This document shows positions 1 to 9,241 of a stretch of DNA of 25,353 nucleotides, one piece after another (position 1 is the stretch's first letter; each line of letters begins with the position of its first letter). Below the pieces are notes generated by a model that did no database searches, was not told the DNA's origin, and saw nothing but the letters and a program-made list of their open reading frames with translations. Source of the stretch: Chromera velia (taxonomy: Eukaryota; Sar; Chromeraceae); NCBI GenBank assembly GCA_018398765.1, contig JAHBMJ010000546.1:20110-45462 (forward strand), written 5' to 3'. Position numbers and translations under genes: made by a program.

Positions 1-51
1 CCGCTCCCTGTGTGTGCTGTGTACGACGTCCGTACGTACGTGTGGTTGCAG

Positions 52-494
52 ACGCTGACTCGGGACATGATCACCTTCCGGCATCGTCCCAACAAAAAAC
101 ATTCCAAATTCCTCAGGTATTTATTTTCTTTGTTTGCATGCTTCTCATGGAGTAACTGGAGAGAGTACCAACGTGCACGCATTCAACCAGTTCTCCCTTT
201 CTTTCCTTCTCCTTGCATTGATGAGTTCCTACCAGGGAAGGTTCCTTCTCCATGAGTCATCCGTGCCCTCATTTCATTCCCCCGCACGCCGAAAAAGAAA
301 AGCTGCCAAGAGGTGCAGAGGGCTCTATCAGTCGCATCACCCCTCTTTCTTTCTTTTTCTTTTTTTTTTTTTTTGTTTCTTTCTTTCCTTCCTTCTTTCT
401 GTTTTTCTTTCCTTCCTTCCTTTCTTTCTTTCTTTCTTTCTTTCCTTCCTTCCTTTTTTTCTTTCTTTCCTTTTTTTCTTTCTCTCTTTCTTTG

Positions 495-525
<31 letters not shown>

Positions 526-1631
526 TTTTCCTTTCTTCCTTTCTTCCTTTCTTCCTTTCTTCCTTTCTTCCTTTCTTCCTTCCTTCCTTTCTTCCTTTCT
601 TCCTTCCTTCCTTCCTTCCTTTCTTTCTTTCTTTCTTTCCTTCCTTTTTTTCTTTCTTTCCTTTTTTTCTTTCTCTCTTTCTGTTCTTTCTTTCTTCCTT
701 TCTTTCTTTCTACCCACTGACTGGGCTGGCGGTTGGGTGTGTAAGGATTATGTCAATTTCCCCTCAATCCATCTCCTTCTTCCACAAGCATCCCCCCCTT
801 TCCTTCCCTTCCCTTCCCTTCCCTTCCCTTTCTTTCCCTTCAGAGTGCGGCATTGGGTAACGATGCTCCGGATCGACGAGATTGTTGTGGACCCCGCAAT
901 GGAGGTGGGGGATTCTCTGTGTGTCAATCTGAACCTATGGCTTGCATGCATGGGTTTCTTTTCATAAGCAGAAGAGAGCTGATTCGGGCAGGGGAGGGGT
1001 GCGGATGTGCGTTCGTTCGTTCGTTCGTTCGTTCGTTCAGACGAGTGAGTGAGTGAGTGAATGAGTGAGTTTCGACGGAGGGGGGATCTCCAAGGTAGAT
1101 TAGATCTCCAAGACCAGCAGGGGAGGGAGGGCAGCAACGAGGGAACAGTTAGAGGGAATTAAGGCAAGTGCATGTCTCTTTATGTTACAGGACGGCTCTA
1201 TCAGTGCGTTAGATGAAAAGGCAGTTGCAGGAGAGCATTCATTCGTGTTCCTTCCACGGGAGGATTCAGGCTCCTTCCAGAAAGGGGCTTTCAGGCTCGG
1301 TGCATGTGTGCTTGTTCTCCATGGGAGACTTTTCGTGTCTTTTTTGCACTTTGTGCTGACACTTTCCTTTCTTTCTTGCTTTCTTTCTTTCCTTCTTTTT
1401 TTCTTTCTTTCTGTTCTCCTTGTGCATGCAGCCCGATGGACCCCCTCCCAAGCCGCTTCGGTGGGTGAGTGGTTTGTTTGGTGTTTTTCTTCTCTAGCCG
1501 CTGTTCCTGCTTGCTTTTCGGTCTCTGAGTAGGTCTTCGAAGGCTCTGCGCGTGGGCGGATAAGAGCTTCGTTTCTCTTGTTTGTATGTTTTGTTTTTTG
1601 TTTATTGACTTGATAGACATCTGTCGGCATC

Positions 1632-1670
<39 letters not shown>

Positions 1671-1725
1671 GTCTCTGTCTCTGTTTTTGTGTTTCTGGTT
1701 GCCTTTCTTGTGTTGCTTCGTTGTG

Positions 1726-1772
<47 letters not shown>

Positions 1773-2973
1773 AATTCTAGATGTGTGGGCGAACCGGTGG
1801 TTGACTGACCGAGAGAAGGCAGGAGCCAAAACGGAAGAAGACGGCGTTACTCCCGTTGTTGCAAGTCAGTCAGTCAGTCAGTCAACCAGGCAGAGGTTTT
1901 GTCTGTGTCCCTTTGTCTGCCTATCTATCTGTCGGGACGCGTGGAAGCTTCAGTTTCCCTCTGGGGAAGTCTGTGCATGGTCTGTGTTCTCTACAACTGC
2001 TTGCGGGTCGGTCAGCAGGTGTTTTGAAATTTCTCTCAATCTCATCTCCGCGCTTTTGCCTTCTACCTCCTAGCTCTTCTTTCTCCCCCCTTTTGACCTT
2101 CGATCATTCTTAGCCTCCGTTGTTCTTAATTGCCGGAGACTTTCGGTCGGACTCATGCGTCGATCTGTGAGGCCTTTTTTTTTGTGCTAGTTTTTCGATT
2201 TCAAATTTTGTGTCTCACGAAGTGTCGACATTCTCACGTCATGCAGACCAGCTCCACCCCCCTTCCGACCCGTTTGTGTGCTGTCTCGATCTTTCTGTCT
2301 ATTTCTGTCGATCTGTTTTTCCTCTTTTGCATGCCGTCAAGCTGGTTGTCCCCCTTGCTTTGGGTTTCTCTCAGCGAGAGAGAGACAGGCCATGCATGCT
2401 TTCTGTACACATGTCGGTTTGCTTCTTTTCTTCCCTCCCTGTGCAGGACTGCACGACGGAAGTGAAGATCGGCCAGGCATGTACCATCGGAAGGGAATGC
2501 TGGATACCTATCGGTGGGTAGGGCGTTAGTGACTTGACGTACGGTCAAAAAGAAGCAAGCTGTCTCCCTTTTCCCCCGTTTGACTTGGTGGTGAATTGAG
2601 ATGAAAATCTTTCCACCAACAGATCAAAAGATGACAGACAGTGTTGGGTTTTCTTTTGGTGATTGGTAACGCGTGCTGGTCCTGACAGGATGACGGAGAG
2701 ATTCTCTGGAACATCCCACAAAACCCTGCATGCATTTTTTTTTTCTTTCCAGTGACTTTGTTCTTGGACTGCCGATTTTCTGGCATTCATGCACATGCTC
2801 GGTGTCTCGATCAGTTTGCGCGGCTTAGTTTTATGAATAATTGTTCTTTTATTCCACACACAGCGGGGGGAGGACTCTTTGCGTCCAAACCGAGGTCTAA
2901 ACACGCTTTCTGTTTTGTTTTTTCCTTTCTGCAGATGGATTCCGGACCCGCAAGCACAACAACCTCCTGGCAG
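52..2973 (+). CDS. Unrecognised intron-rich gene, partial (seven predicted exons)
   Basis: Predicted exons are 52-116, 844-904, 1191-1299 (or to 1307), 1432-1460, 1773-1864, 2447-2513 and 2935-2973. Each is preceded by a pyrimidine tract ending in CAG (most often TGCAG) and followed by GT. Reading phases agree at 116/844, 904/1191, 1460/1773, 1864/2447 and 2513/2935. The exon 3 to exon 4 junction is in phase only if exon 3 ends at 1307, which has a weaker donor. Exon peptides include [68 protein letters not shown] and [12 protein letters not shown]. The chain is mostly charged and ends proline- and glutamine-rich. I recognise no domain, and neither the start nor the end is in view: the donor at 2974 (GTAAAC) implies further exons, perhaps beyond the AT-rich island. 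Phase agreement and protein-like composition support a gene; the function is unknown. Confidence 0.5.
344..714. repeat. (CTTT)n / (CTTCCTTT)n microsatellite in intron
   Basis: This is about 370 bp of almost pure pyrimidine, made of CTTT and CCTT units with interruptions. It fills most of the predicted intron 117-843 of the plus-strand gene. It yields long open frames on both strands (poly-Phe/Ser/Leu on plus, poly-Lys/Arg/Glu on minus) that are composition artefacts. Confidence 0.95.
1008..1071. repeat. (GTTC)n followed by (GAGT)n
   Basis: About six to seven GTTC units are followed directly by GAGT units, all inside the predicted intron 905-1190 of the first plus-strand gene. Confidence 0.9.
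1633..1770. repeat. (TC)n and (GT)n microsatellites before an acceptor
   Basis: A CT-dinucleotide tract near 1634-1666 and a GT tract near 1723-1769 form the 3' part of the predicted intron 1461-1772. The GT tract runs straight into the acceptor GCAG at 1769-1772. Confidence 0.93.
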
Positions 2974-2999
2974 GTAAACACAATCTTTACTGACGCGTA

Positions 3000-3616
3000 G
3001 TCGCGCACTGTACTAAACCAAGTACTAAACGTGCTCTCTAAGTTAGTTTTTTTATTGTTTAATTTCTAGAGCGCCATCATCGCCGCTAATCGCCGCCATG
3101 CATTTTTAATTGTGGGTTCTACAGGCTGGTACACTGTCTACATAAAAGTAACGGCAACACGATAGTTACTGTAACCGTAAGTCTAAGTAACGAGGCAGCC
3201 GTTATTCCTAAACCTATACACCGTCTGTACGAGGTCGCCGAGTTATGTCTTACTAAGTTTTCAGTAACTGGCTTTCAAAGATCCTTTAAAGCTATAACAG
3301 ATTACTAGAGCCGATTGATTGATTGATTGATGATTACAACAAAATATTAACAGATTTAGTAACGGAGCTGCGTATAAAACTAGGTATAAAATATCTTTTT
3401 TTCAGCCAAGTTTCAAAGTTTCCTATAAATATTGTACTTCAAAGCTATAAATATTAATATTAATTAATATAAACAGTAACTTGCTAGGTACTATGATCTT
3501 TTTCAGATATTTTCACTTAAAAACCTATAGTTTAAAACATATGTCATTTCCATGCAAGTGCTAGTGCAAGTGTGATCTAAATTATGATAACATAGTCTCT
3601 ATAGTAGTCATATATA
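3000..3616. other. AT-rich stretch without recognisable gene
   Basis: Base composition changes abruptly to AT-rich just after the last exon of the first gene. No convincing coding frame is present. It includes a GATT microsatellite near 3311-3330 and palindromic AT-rich segments such as the run near 3446-3472. It is probably the start of inserted mobile DNA, but I cannot name an element. Confidence 0.5.
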
Positions 3617-4108
3617 CACCAATCCTGTAGGGTTACACAATCACTTTTTTCAAAATGTTTTGTTACACATTGTTTTGTTACACATTTTAATAAAATTTTG
3701 ATGAATGAATTAGTACACACTTTAGTGTGCGTTAATTCAAACTATCCCTTTTAAGAATGCATGAAATACACACTTTAGTGTGCATTAATTCAAACCATCA
3801 CTTTTAGGAATGCATTATTGCACACTTTAGTGTGTATTAATTCCAGGGTTCATCTTCGTCTTCTTTTTTTTCTTCAAAACGGTTTGAAGGTACTTCTTTT
3901 GGAGTAATAGTGTCGTCAGCAATGCGGCAGAGAGAATTTTTGAGCACTGGAGGCAGGGGTAAAAAAAGCAAAGGCGGGAGCAGGAGGGGTGGGAAAGACA
4001 GTGGACAGAATTATTGCACACTAATTGTTACACACTTTTATGTGTAACAAGGGGGGTTCAGGGGTAATTGTTACACATTTAATTTTGTGTAATACTACAG
4101 GATTGGTG
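3617..4108. mobile_element. MITE-like element with 14-bp TIRs and TA duplication
   Basis: The left end CACCAATCCTGTAG (3617-3630) is matched exactly by its reverse complement at 4095-4108, and TA flanks both ends (3615-3616, 4109-4110). An 8-bp TAGTCATA also occurs near both ends (3605-3612 and 4109-4116), so a longer target duplication, offset by 4 bp on the left, cannot be excluded. The interior is non-coding and AT-rich, with subterminal GTTACACA blocks in both orientations. A hairpin-forming CACACTTTAGTGTG motif is repeated at 3716, 3769 and 3821. There is no transposase frame, so it is non-autonomous; the TA duplication suggests Tc1/mariner-type mobilisation. Confidence 0.7.
3716..3850. 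repeat. Internal 52-53-bp tandem repeat of the MITE-like element
   Basis: Three copies of a unit begin with CACACTTTAGTGTG (3716, 3769, 3821) followed by a TTAATTC-type segment. The first two copies extend through a similar TTTTA(A/G)GAATGCAT segment, and the third is truncated. Each motif can fold as a 5-bp stem with a TTTA loop. Confidence 0.75.
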
Positions 4109-4127
4109 TAGTCATACAACTGTGAGC

Positions 4128-4545
4128 AGCATTCAGACTTGGAGAAAGAAGCTTCGCCGTCACAAAAGGAAGAGTGCCGCAGAAAGGTGAACAGAGAGTG
4201 CCACTAGAGAGACGAATTTGTCCATTCTGTTTCAACTTGCTTGACATTTCAGTCCTCGAGGATGAAGTCCACGTGCTCACAGAATGCCCAGTGCACAAAA
4301 TTTCAATGGGAAAGGGAGGAATGCATTGGCTATCTGGCACAAGGGTAGACAGACGAGAGAGACAAAAGAGCAAAGCGTGTAAGAAAGTTAGAAGGGGATG
4401 GAAAAATCGACAAAATACCCCTGTTCACCTTCTTGGTCAACGAAGCAGACTACCATGTCAACACACTCATAAAAAGAATCTTGATGAGACGAAGAGTGTG
4501 GGGGAGATGCAAAGAGGAACTTAAGGATGCTTTTCGATCACAAAT
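4128..4545 (+). pseudogene. Decayed 3' fragment of LINE ORF2 (same family as the 17-24 kb element)
   Basis: The translation from 4128 aligns with the C-terminal part of the ORF2 remnant on the opposite strand at 17202-18800. Shared blocks include QRVPLE-R, then P-C, VLEDE-H-LTECP and, after a frame change near 4400, FLVNEAD versus FLMNEGH and LMRRRVWGR versus AFRRRVFKE. The fragment keeps both cysteines of CPFC plus the later H and C, a CCHC-like knuckle typical of LINE ORF2 C termini. It is truncated at 5', frameshifted, and starts about 20 bp after the right end of the MITE-like element. Orientation is plus, opposite to the large copy. Confidence 0.85.
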
Positions 4546-5195
4546 CAGTCTCCACCCTCCCATGCAATTCCCTTTCCTCCCAAATGAGAAGATGACCTTC
4601 GTTCGGGTATCGTACAAGTATACGTGCATTCGATCATCAATTCCAATTGCACAAAAGAAACACGTCCGTCTGTGCAGCCAATCAACCCCATCATGCATGA
4701 TCGATACAACCAGATCCACAGAAGGAAAGGACTTCCAAATCTTCCTTTGTCCACGGTGACCTGCCCCCAACACCCTCTGAGTCACTCACCCACGACCCTC
4801 CGGCTGGCCTTTTCAAATTGGCTGCACAAACATGAACGAATCCCTGGCCCATCCCCGATAGAGAATTCAAAGAGGAAGAGGAAGGACCTAGCTCGATCCC
4901 ACCCCCTGATCGAATTCCACGTACCCGACCACTAAGTCTCAGCTCTACCTTCACAATCCCCCTTCTCAATCGATCATGAATTTATCGCCTCCTGCTGGAG
5001 CCTTCTCCTCCTTCTCCTTTCCTATGCTATTCATTCGCTTCTCTCGCTTCCTTTTCATCCTCTCCCCCGGTCTGAATTTCTCTAACGGGAAGAAGATGAA
5101 GAAGAAGAAGATGAGGAAGAGAAGGAGGAGGAAGACGAGGACGAGACGAGCAAGCCTGCACCCCTCCCACTTCAACCTCCTCTCCGTATCTTCCA
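4546..5195. other. Non-coding or unresolved stretch
   Basis: No frame here shows recognisable domains or a chain of phase-compatible exons. The first part may still be LINE 3' sequence. It includes purine-rich GAAGAAGAAG sequence near 5089-5150. I see nothing I can name. Confidence 0.4.
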
Positions 5196-5521
5196 CCCAT
5201 CCATCCATCCGCCCTTCCCTTCATCCATCCATCTAAAGACCATCCGCCCTTCCCTTCATCCATCCTGTCATCCATCCATCTAAAGACCATCCGCCCTTCC
5301 CTTCATCCATCCTGTCATCCATCCATCCAAAGACCATCCGCCCTTCCCTTCATCCATCCTGTCATCCATCCATCCAAAGACCATCCGCCCTTCCCTTCAA
5401 CCATCCTGTCATCCATCCATCCAAAGACCATCCGCCCTTCCCTTCATCCATCCTGTCATCCATCCATCCAAAGACCATCCGCCCTTCCCTTCATCCATCC
5501 TGTCATCCATCCATCCAAAGA
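5196..5521. repeat. 47-bp minisatellite
   Basis: The unit contains AAAGACCATCCGCCCTTCCC followed by CATCC-rich sequence. It recurs with constant 47-bp spacing: the AAAGAC landmark lies at 5235, 5282, 5329, 5376, 5423 and 5470, and the terminal AAAGAC at 5517. Copies are nearly identical, which points to recent expansion. Because 47 is not a multiple of 3, a frame entering it changes frame with each unit. Confidence 0.95.
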
Positions 5522-6960
5522 CTTTCACACATCCCGACCCCCCCCAAATGCCGACACGTGTCCCTGTACTCTTAAAGTATTGAATTTCCGACTCCTCTTC
5601 CCCCTCCTCCTCCTCCGCCCCCGTTCCCTCCCCTCCTGTCTGTGGAGTCCTGTGGAGCGCGATGGCCTTGTCAGCGATCTCGGTGGAGGAAGAGGAAGAA
5701 GACGAAGAAGAAGCGGAGGGCACCTGTGCACATGCATACAGGGTTTGCATTGGGTTTGCGGAAGCCAGAAAGAAGTCAAAGGGCGCTACAATCTGTGTTG
5801 ACTAGCTCACTCGATCATTCATTCATTCATTGATTCATTCATTGATTCATTCATTTATTCATTCATTCATTCATTCATTCATTCATTCAATCTCCTCCTC
5901 ATTGATCGAGGCAAGTGGCGAAGAGACGAAGGAAAGATGAGTTGACGAAAGAGAACGGAACGATAGATGCGGAGGAGGCGCCTCTCCTGCCACAGAATCG
6001 GTGGACAGAGAGGATTGAGAGAAAACTTGGGGAAGGGGCGCCGGGGAGACAGAAAACAAAACATCAACGAAGCAAAGGGAGAATCTCATAGAAACAATCA
6101 GCGACACAAAACACACAAGAGGTAGAGAGAGATGCATACAGAGACGGTGACAGACCGTTTTTCCGATGTTCACGATCGCGAATCCGGCACTGTCATGTTT
6201 TGGCGGTGATGGGGGAGAGCTGCACAGAAAGCCAAACGAAGGCGACAAACAGGAGTGAGAATCATATGCTGCAATCAAAATCTGACAAGAGAGAGAGCGG
6301 CGGGAGGGAAACGAAAGAGAAAAAGGGAAACAACAAGGAAGGGTCGATCCGTGCATGAGAAAATAAACCCGGCCGTGAGTAAAACAGTCAGAGTGTGTGT
6401 GTATGTGTATGTGTATGTGTATAAGAGGGAGACAGAATAAGAGTAGAATGGAGAGACAAACAAAGAGACGCATCATACCGACTGACCGGCCGAAGTGTTC
6501 GAGGACAAGGTCATGCTTGCTCATCCATCTCCGGAGTTGAAGAGGTATTCTCGCCCTCTCCCCGCACACTGCAACAAGAGACATTTTCGGAACACAGAGT
6601 GGTGAGAAAAAGAGACGGCGATCAGAACAGACTGAGCAAAGCAGGACCAAAGCAGCTCTAGCAGGATAGACAGCTAGAGAGCTAGAGGCACGACTATCGG
6701 AAGGAAAGGAAAAGAACGACTCGATCCTGCATGCAGCAGGAAAAGAATATGCGTGGACTCAGACTGGCTGCATGTTCCGACGAAGCTCTAGTTCCGCCAC
6801 GCCCCCATGCAGTCTAACGGCACAAGCAAAGAGACGAAGGAGTCATTCTGCACTTCTCAGCAATACGTCAAGAAAGTTTTAACAGCAAATCAAGCTGAAA
6901 GGCAAGGCACGGAACTACCGACTGACCCCTCACTCTCCAGGGCCCCCTGCGAATAGATAG

Positions 6961-6994
<34 letters not shown>

Positions 6995-7565
6995 AAAGAG
7001 AGAAAGAGAGTGCCGAACATTCGGAGGGAAAGTGCATACATGCATGTCCACACAAAGAGAGCCAGTCAGAAGGCGCAAGACAGTGAAGAGAGTGCCAGCC
7101 AATAGTTTTCTGGCGCTGGGGTGAACAGCCAGGCGAAAGAAAGAAAAAAGCTGGCAACCGCTGGCGGAACTAGCTAGCTCGATTGATCGAACGTACATGC
7201 CCCCCCGCCGCATGCCCCACAATTAAACGGTTACAAAGAGATCCTGGCGCTAGACCAGTAGAACATAGACATTGGAAAGAAGCCGCAGAGGCAGAAGAGG
7301 GCAGACTGGCAGGTATGTCAAAGGACACGAAGAGACGCAAGGAGAGTGGAAAAAGGCCTTACGGAAAAGATCTTGACTTTGCATCACAAAAAAGGACCAA
7401 GAAGCAATTCAAGAAGGAGGCAAGTCATTGACAAGGCTACTCTGAGACAAACGGTTTGGCAGCTATAGAGAAAAAGATCGAAGGGCTCTGCCACTGACCG
7501 AGGACACACTCCGGTACAGACTGGTCTTGCGTCTCCCAGAGCGACGTGGCGATGCTGACGACGCT
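5409..7565 (-). CDS. Unrecognised minus-strand gene (four predicted exons)
   Basis: Predicted exons, in transcript order, are 7565-7499, 6568-6487, 6219-6156 and one from 5723. All start after CAG, and the first three end before GTCAGT, GTCAGT and GTCTGT. Phases agree at every junction (1/2, 2/1, 0/0). Peptides include VVSIATSLWETQDQSVPECV, LRRWMSKHDLVLEHFGR and HDSAGFAIVNIGKT, then a serine run followed by TEIADKAIALHRTPQTGGEG and an acidic stretch. The last frame stays open into the 47-bp minisatellite and stops at 5409, so either the C terminus is encoded by the repeat or an unseen donor lies upstream of it. The minus strand is pyrimidine-rich in the introns, as expected for transcription in this direction. 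I see no known domain or certain start codon. An extra exon near 5980-5880 is possible. Confidence 0.45.
5812..5890. repeat. (CATT)n microsatellite
   Basis: About 18 CATT units with a few interruptions (GATT, TATT). It lies in the predicted intron between 6156 and 5723 of the minus-strand gene. Confidence 0.95.
6953..7012. repeat. (ATAG)n / (AG)n microsatellite
   Basis: ATAG units near 6953-6980 pass into an AG-rich tract. On the minus strand this reads as a polypyrimidine tract ending in TTCGCAG, a possible acceptor for a small exon at about 6950 that I could not place in phase. Confidence 0.9.
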
Positions 7566-8256
7566 CTGTTCGTTCAACACAAAAGCAAGACGCAACAAAA
7601 ATGAAAAAAGTCATTGAAGGATATTGAAGGGGCAAGGACCCATGCAAGGACCGGCGACACAGACAAAACTGAAAGAGCTAGCTAGGGAGACCGTGCATGA
7701 CGCATGCTGACAGGATATGCGTCCGAAAGTATCCCTTACAGGTTCTTTCCTTTCGGTTCCTTTCACGTCATCGGACCAATCTCAATTCACTCCCCACTTT
7801 TTCCCTAGCTCGACGGTGCGTGCCGATCATCTGCGCATAGATTGTTTCCCTTCATTGGTCTGAGCACCTTCTTTTGCGATGCACTCTCGATCTGATGATG
7901 CAAAAACATATTTTCCTTCTTTTGCATTTTTTTTCTTCTTCCTTCTCTGTTCTCCATACAGACTATGCTACTCTTCCTTTCTCTCTGTCGTGTCTCAAAA
8001 GTTCTAACGTTGCTCCTTTCTGTCTATCTGTCTCTTTGCCTGTCGGTTCATTTGTTTTTCCATCGGTGCGTGGATAGAGGGGGTTTGGATTCGGGGTGAC
8101 TGCATTATTGTGTGACTGGTCTTTATTCTGCCTCCATCGGTTCATTCCCATTACATGAGCCCTTGTTTTCCTTTTCGCTTTGATTTATCGCATCTCTTTC
8201 TTTGCACAAGGAAGGATCTTCCCTTCGACCTCCGATTCCATTAATTACAGCGATGG
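7566..8256. other. Intergenic or 5' region between divergent blocks
   Basis: No supported gene. Around 7750 the strand bias changes: to the left the minus strand is pyrimidine-rich, to the right (7740-8230) the plus strand is. This fits a divergent promoter region for the minus-strand gene and a possible plus-strand transcript. It contains CATGACGCATGC near 7697. A possible acceptor, CCATACAG, lies at about 7961. Confidence 0.35.
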
Positions 8257-8556
8257 ATGTCTTGCTTCCCCAAACTAGCTGCATGCCCCCAACTCGATCT
8301 TATCCGGCAAGCCCAGCCCCTCCATGCACAATCTGGATCACGCACCGCACCCCGATCAAATGTGACTGATCGATACATGCAGACTCACTGGGAATCGGCC
8401 GATGGCATGGGTTGGATGGATTCCTTCTCACTTTTCTGGAAAAAAGACCGAAGTGCAGACACAATCTGGAAAGATCCTGGAAAGGAGAGAATGCAGGGGG
8501 AACGTACGCGAGGAGCGATCGAGACTCTCTGGAAGAAGGCGAAGGAAGCACACTAG
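8257..8556 (+). CDS. Possible small protein or exon, 99 codons
   Basis: This open frame follows a possible acceptor (TTAATTACAG, ending about 8249) and a plus-strand pyrimidine-rich stretch. The second half is charged and protein-like, with WKKDRSADTIWKDPGKER and a C-terminal ETLWKKAKEAH. No domain is recognised. It could be a short gene, an exon of a larger plus-strand gene, or chance. The GGTA repeat at 8628-8645 follows a possible acceptor at about 8622. Confidence 0.25.
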   Translation: MSCFPKLAACPQLDLIRQAQPLHAQSGSRTAPRSNVTDRYMQTHWESADGMGWMDSFSLFWKKDRSADTIWKDPGKERMQGERTRGAIETLWKKAKEAH

Positions 8557-9241
8557 CCTATTCGACAAAAAATCCATTGATGACTGCAGACTGACCCGTT
8601 TTTTTCTGTCTCGTCTGCATACAGAATCAGGTAGGTAGGTAGGTAGATCAGAATATATGATTGCATGCGGGTCTGGTGGGGTGTTAGTCGCGGCAACTTG
8701 GTGCAAACAAAACAGTTTGAATTTAGGAAAAGAAACTGATCGGACTCGGCAACAAAAATCGATCAAGAGCACACCGTAAACCGGAGACCCCAGTGTTTTG
8801 TTCGATCTACGCTGAAGACCATTAAAGATCGAGAAGCCTTTGCCCCCATGCAGACAGCTATTTGGCGGTCAAACGGTCCGAGGAAGGTCGAAGAATCGAT
8901 GCGTAAGGAGTTGTGCTATGATGTGCTATGTTCCAGCCTCACTCGCAGCTCACAGGAAAATGTGCCTTGAGGAAGAACATGAAAAAGCCCGCAAAGCACT
9001 TCCAAGCACAATTGAGCAGGCGGCTGACGTACACAAAAGAACAAAAACGCTAGCTATCAGTGAACGAGAGAAGACCAAGCTCGACCAAAATACGGGAGTC
9101 TGTTGCACAATGCTTGAGTCCCTCTTTCCATCTCCTCCCACACCCCTTACCTGTCGACCGGGGCTCCACAAGAGAGACAGACTGCGATCTCAAAAGGCGC
9201 CGGGGCATGCCGCGTTGCTTCCAAACCTCCACCGCGTTCTT
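8557..9241. other. Region downstream of kinase stop, coding status unclear
   Basis: A plus-strand frame of 206 codons (8840-9460) starts here, but its 3' half is antisense to the predicted last kinase exon and contains no known domain. The interval more likely holds the kinase 3' untranslated region. A GGTA microsatellite lies at 8628-8645. Confidence 0.35.

Noticed and set aside
337..717. Lys/Arg/Glu-rich minus-strand frame
   Set aside because: Antisense of the same (CTTT)n tract, with no stop because of composition.
134..967. 277-codon plus-strand frame rich in Phe, Leu and Ser
   Set aside because: It is translated CTTT/CCTT microsatellite. The only coding-like part ([12 protein letters not shown] near 844) is better explained as one exon with an acceptor at 843 and a donor at 905.
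7183..7431. 82-codon plus-strand basic frame (KRRKESGKRPYGKDLDFASQ)
   Set aside because: It is antisense to an intron of the minus-strand gene. Its Lys/Arg/Glu content reflects a C/T-rich intron on the other strand.
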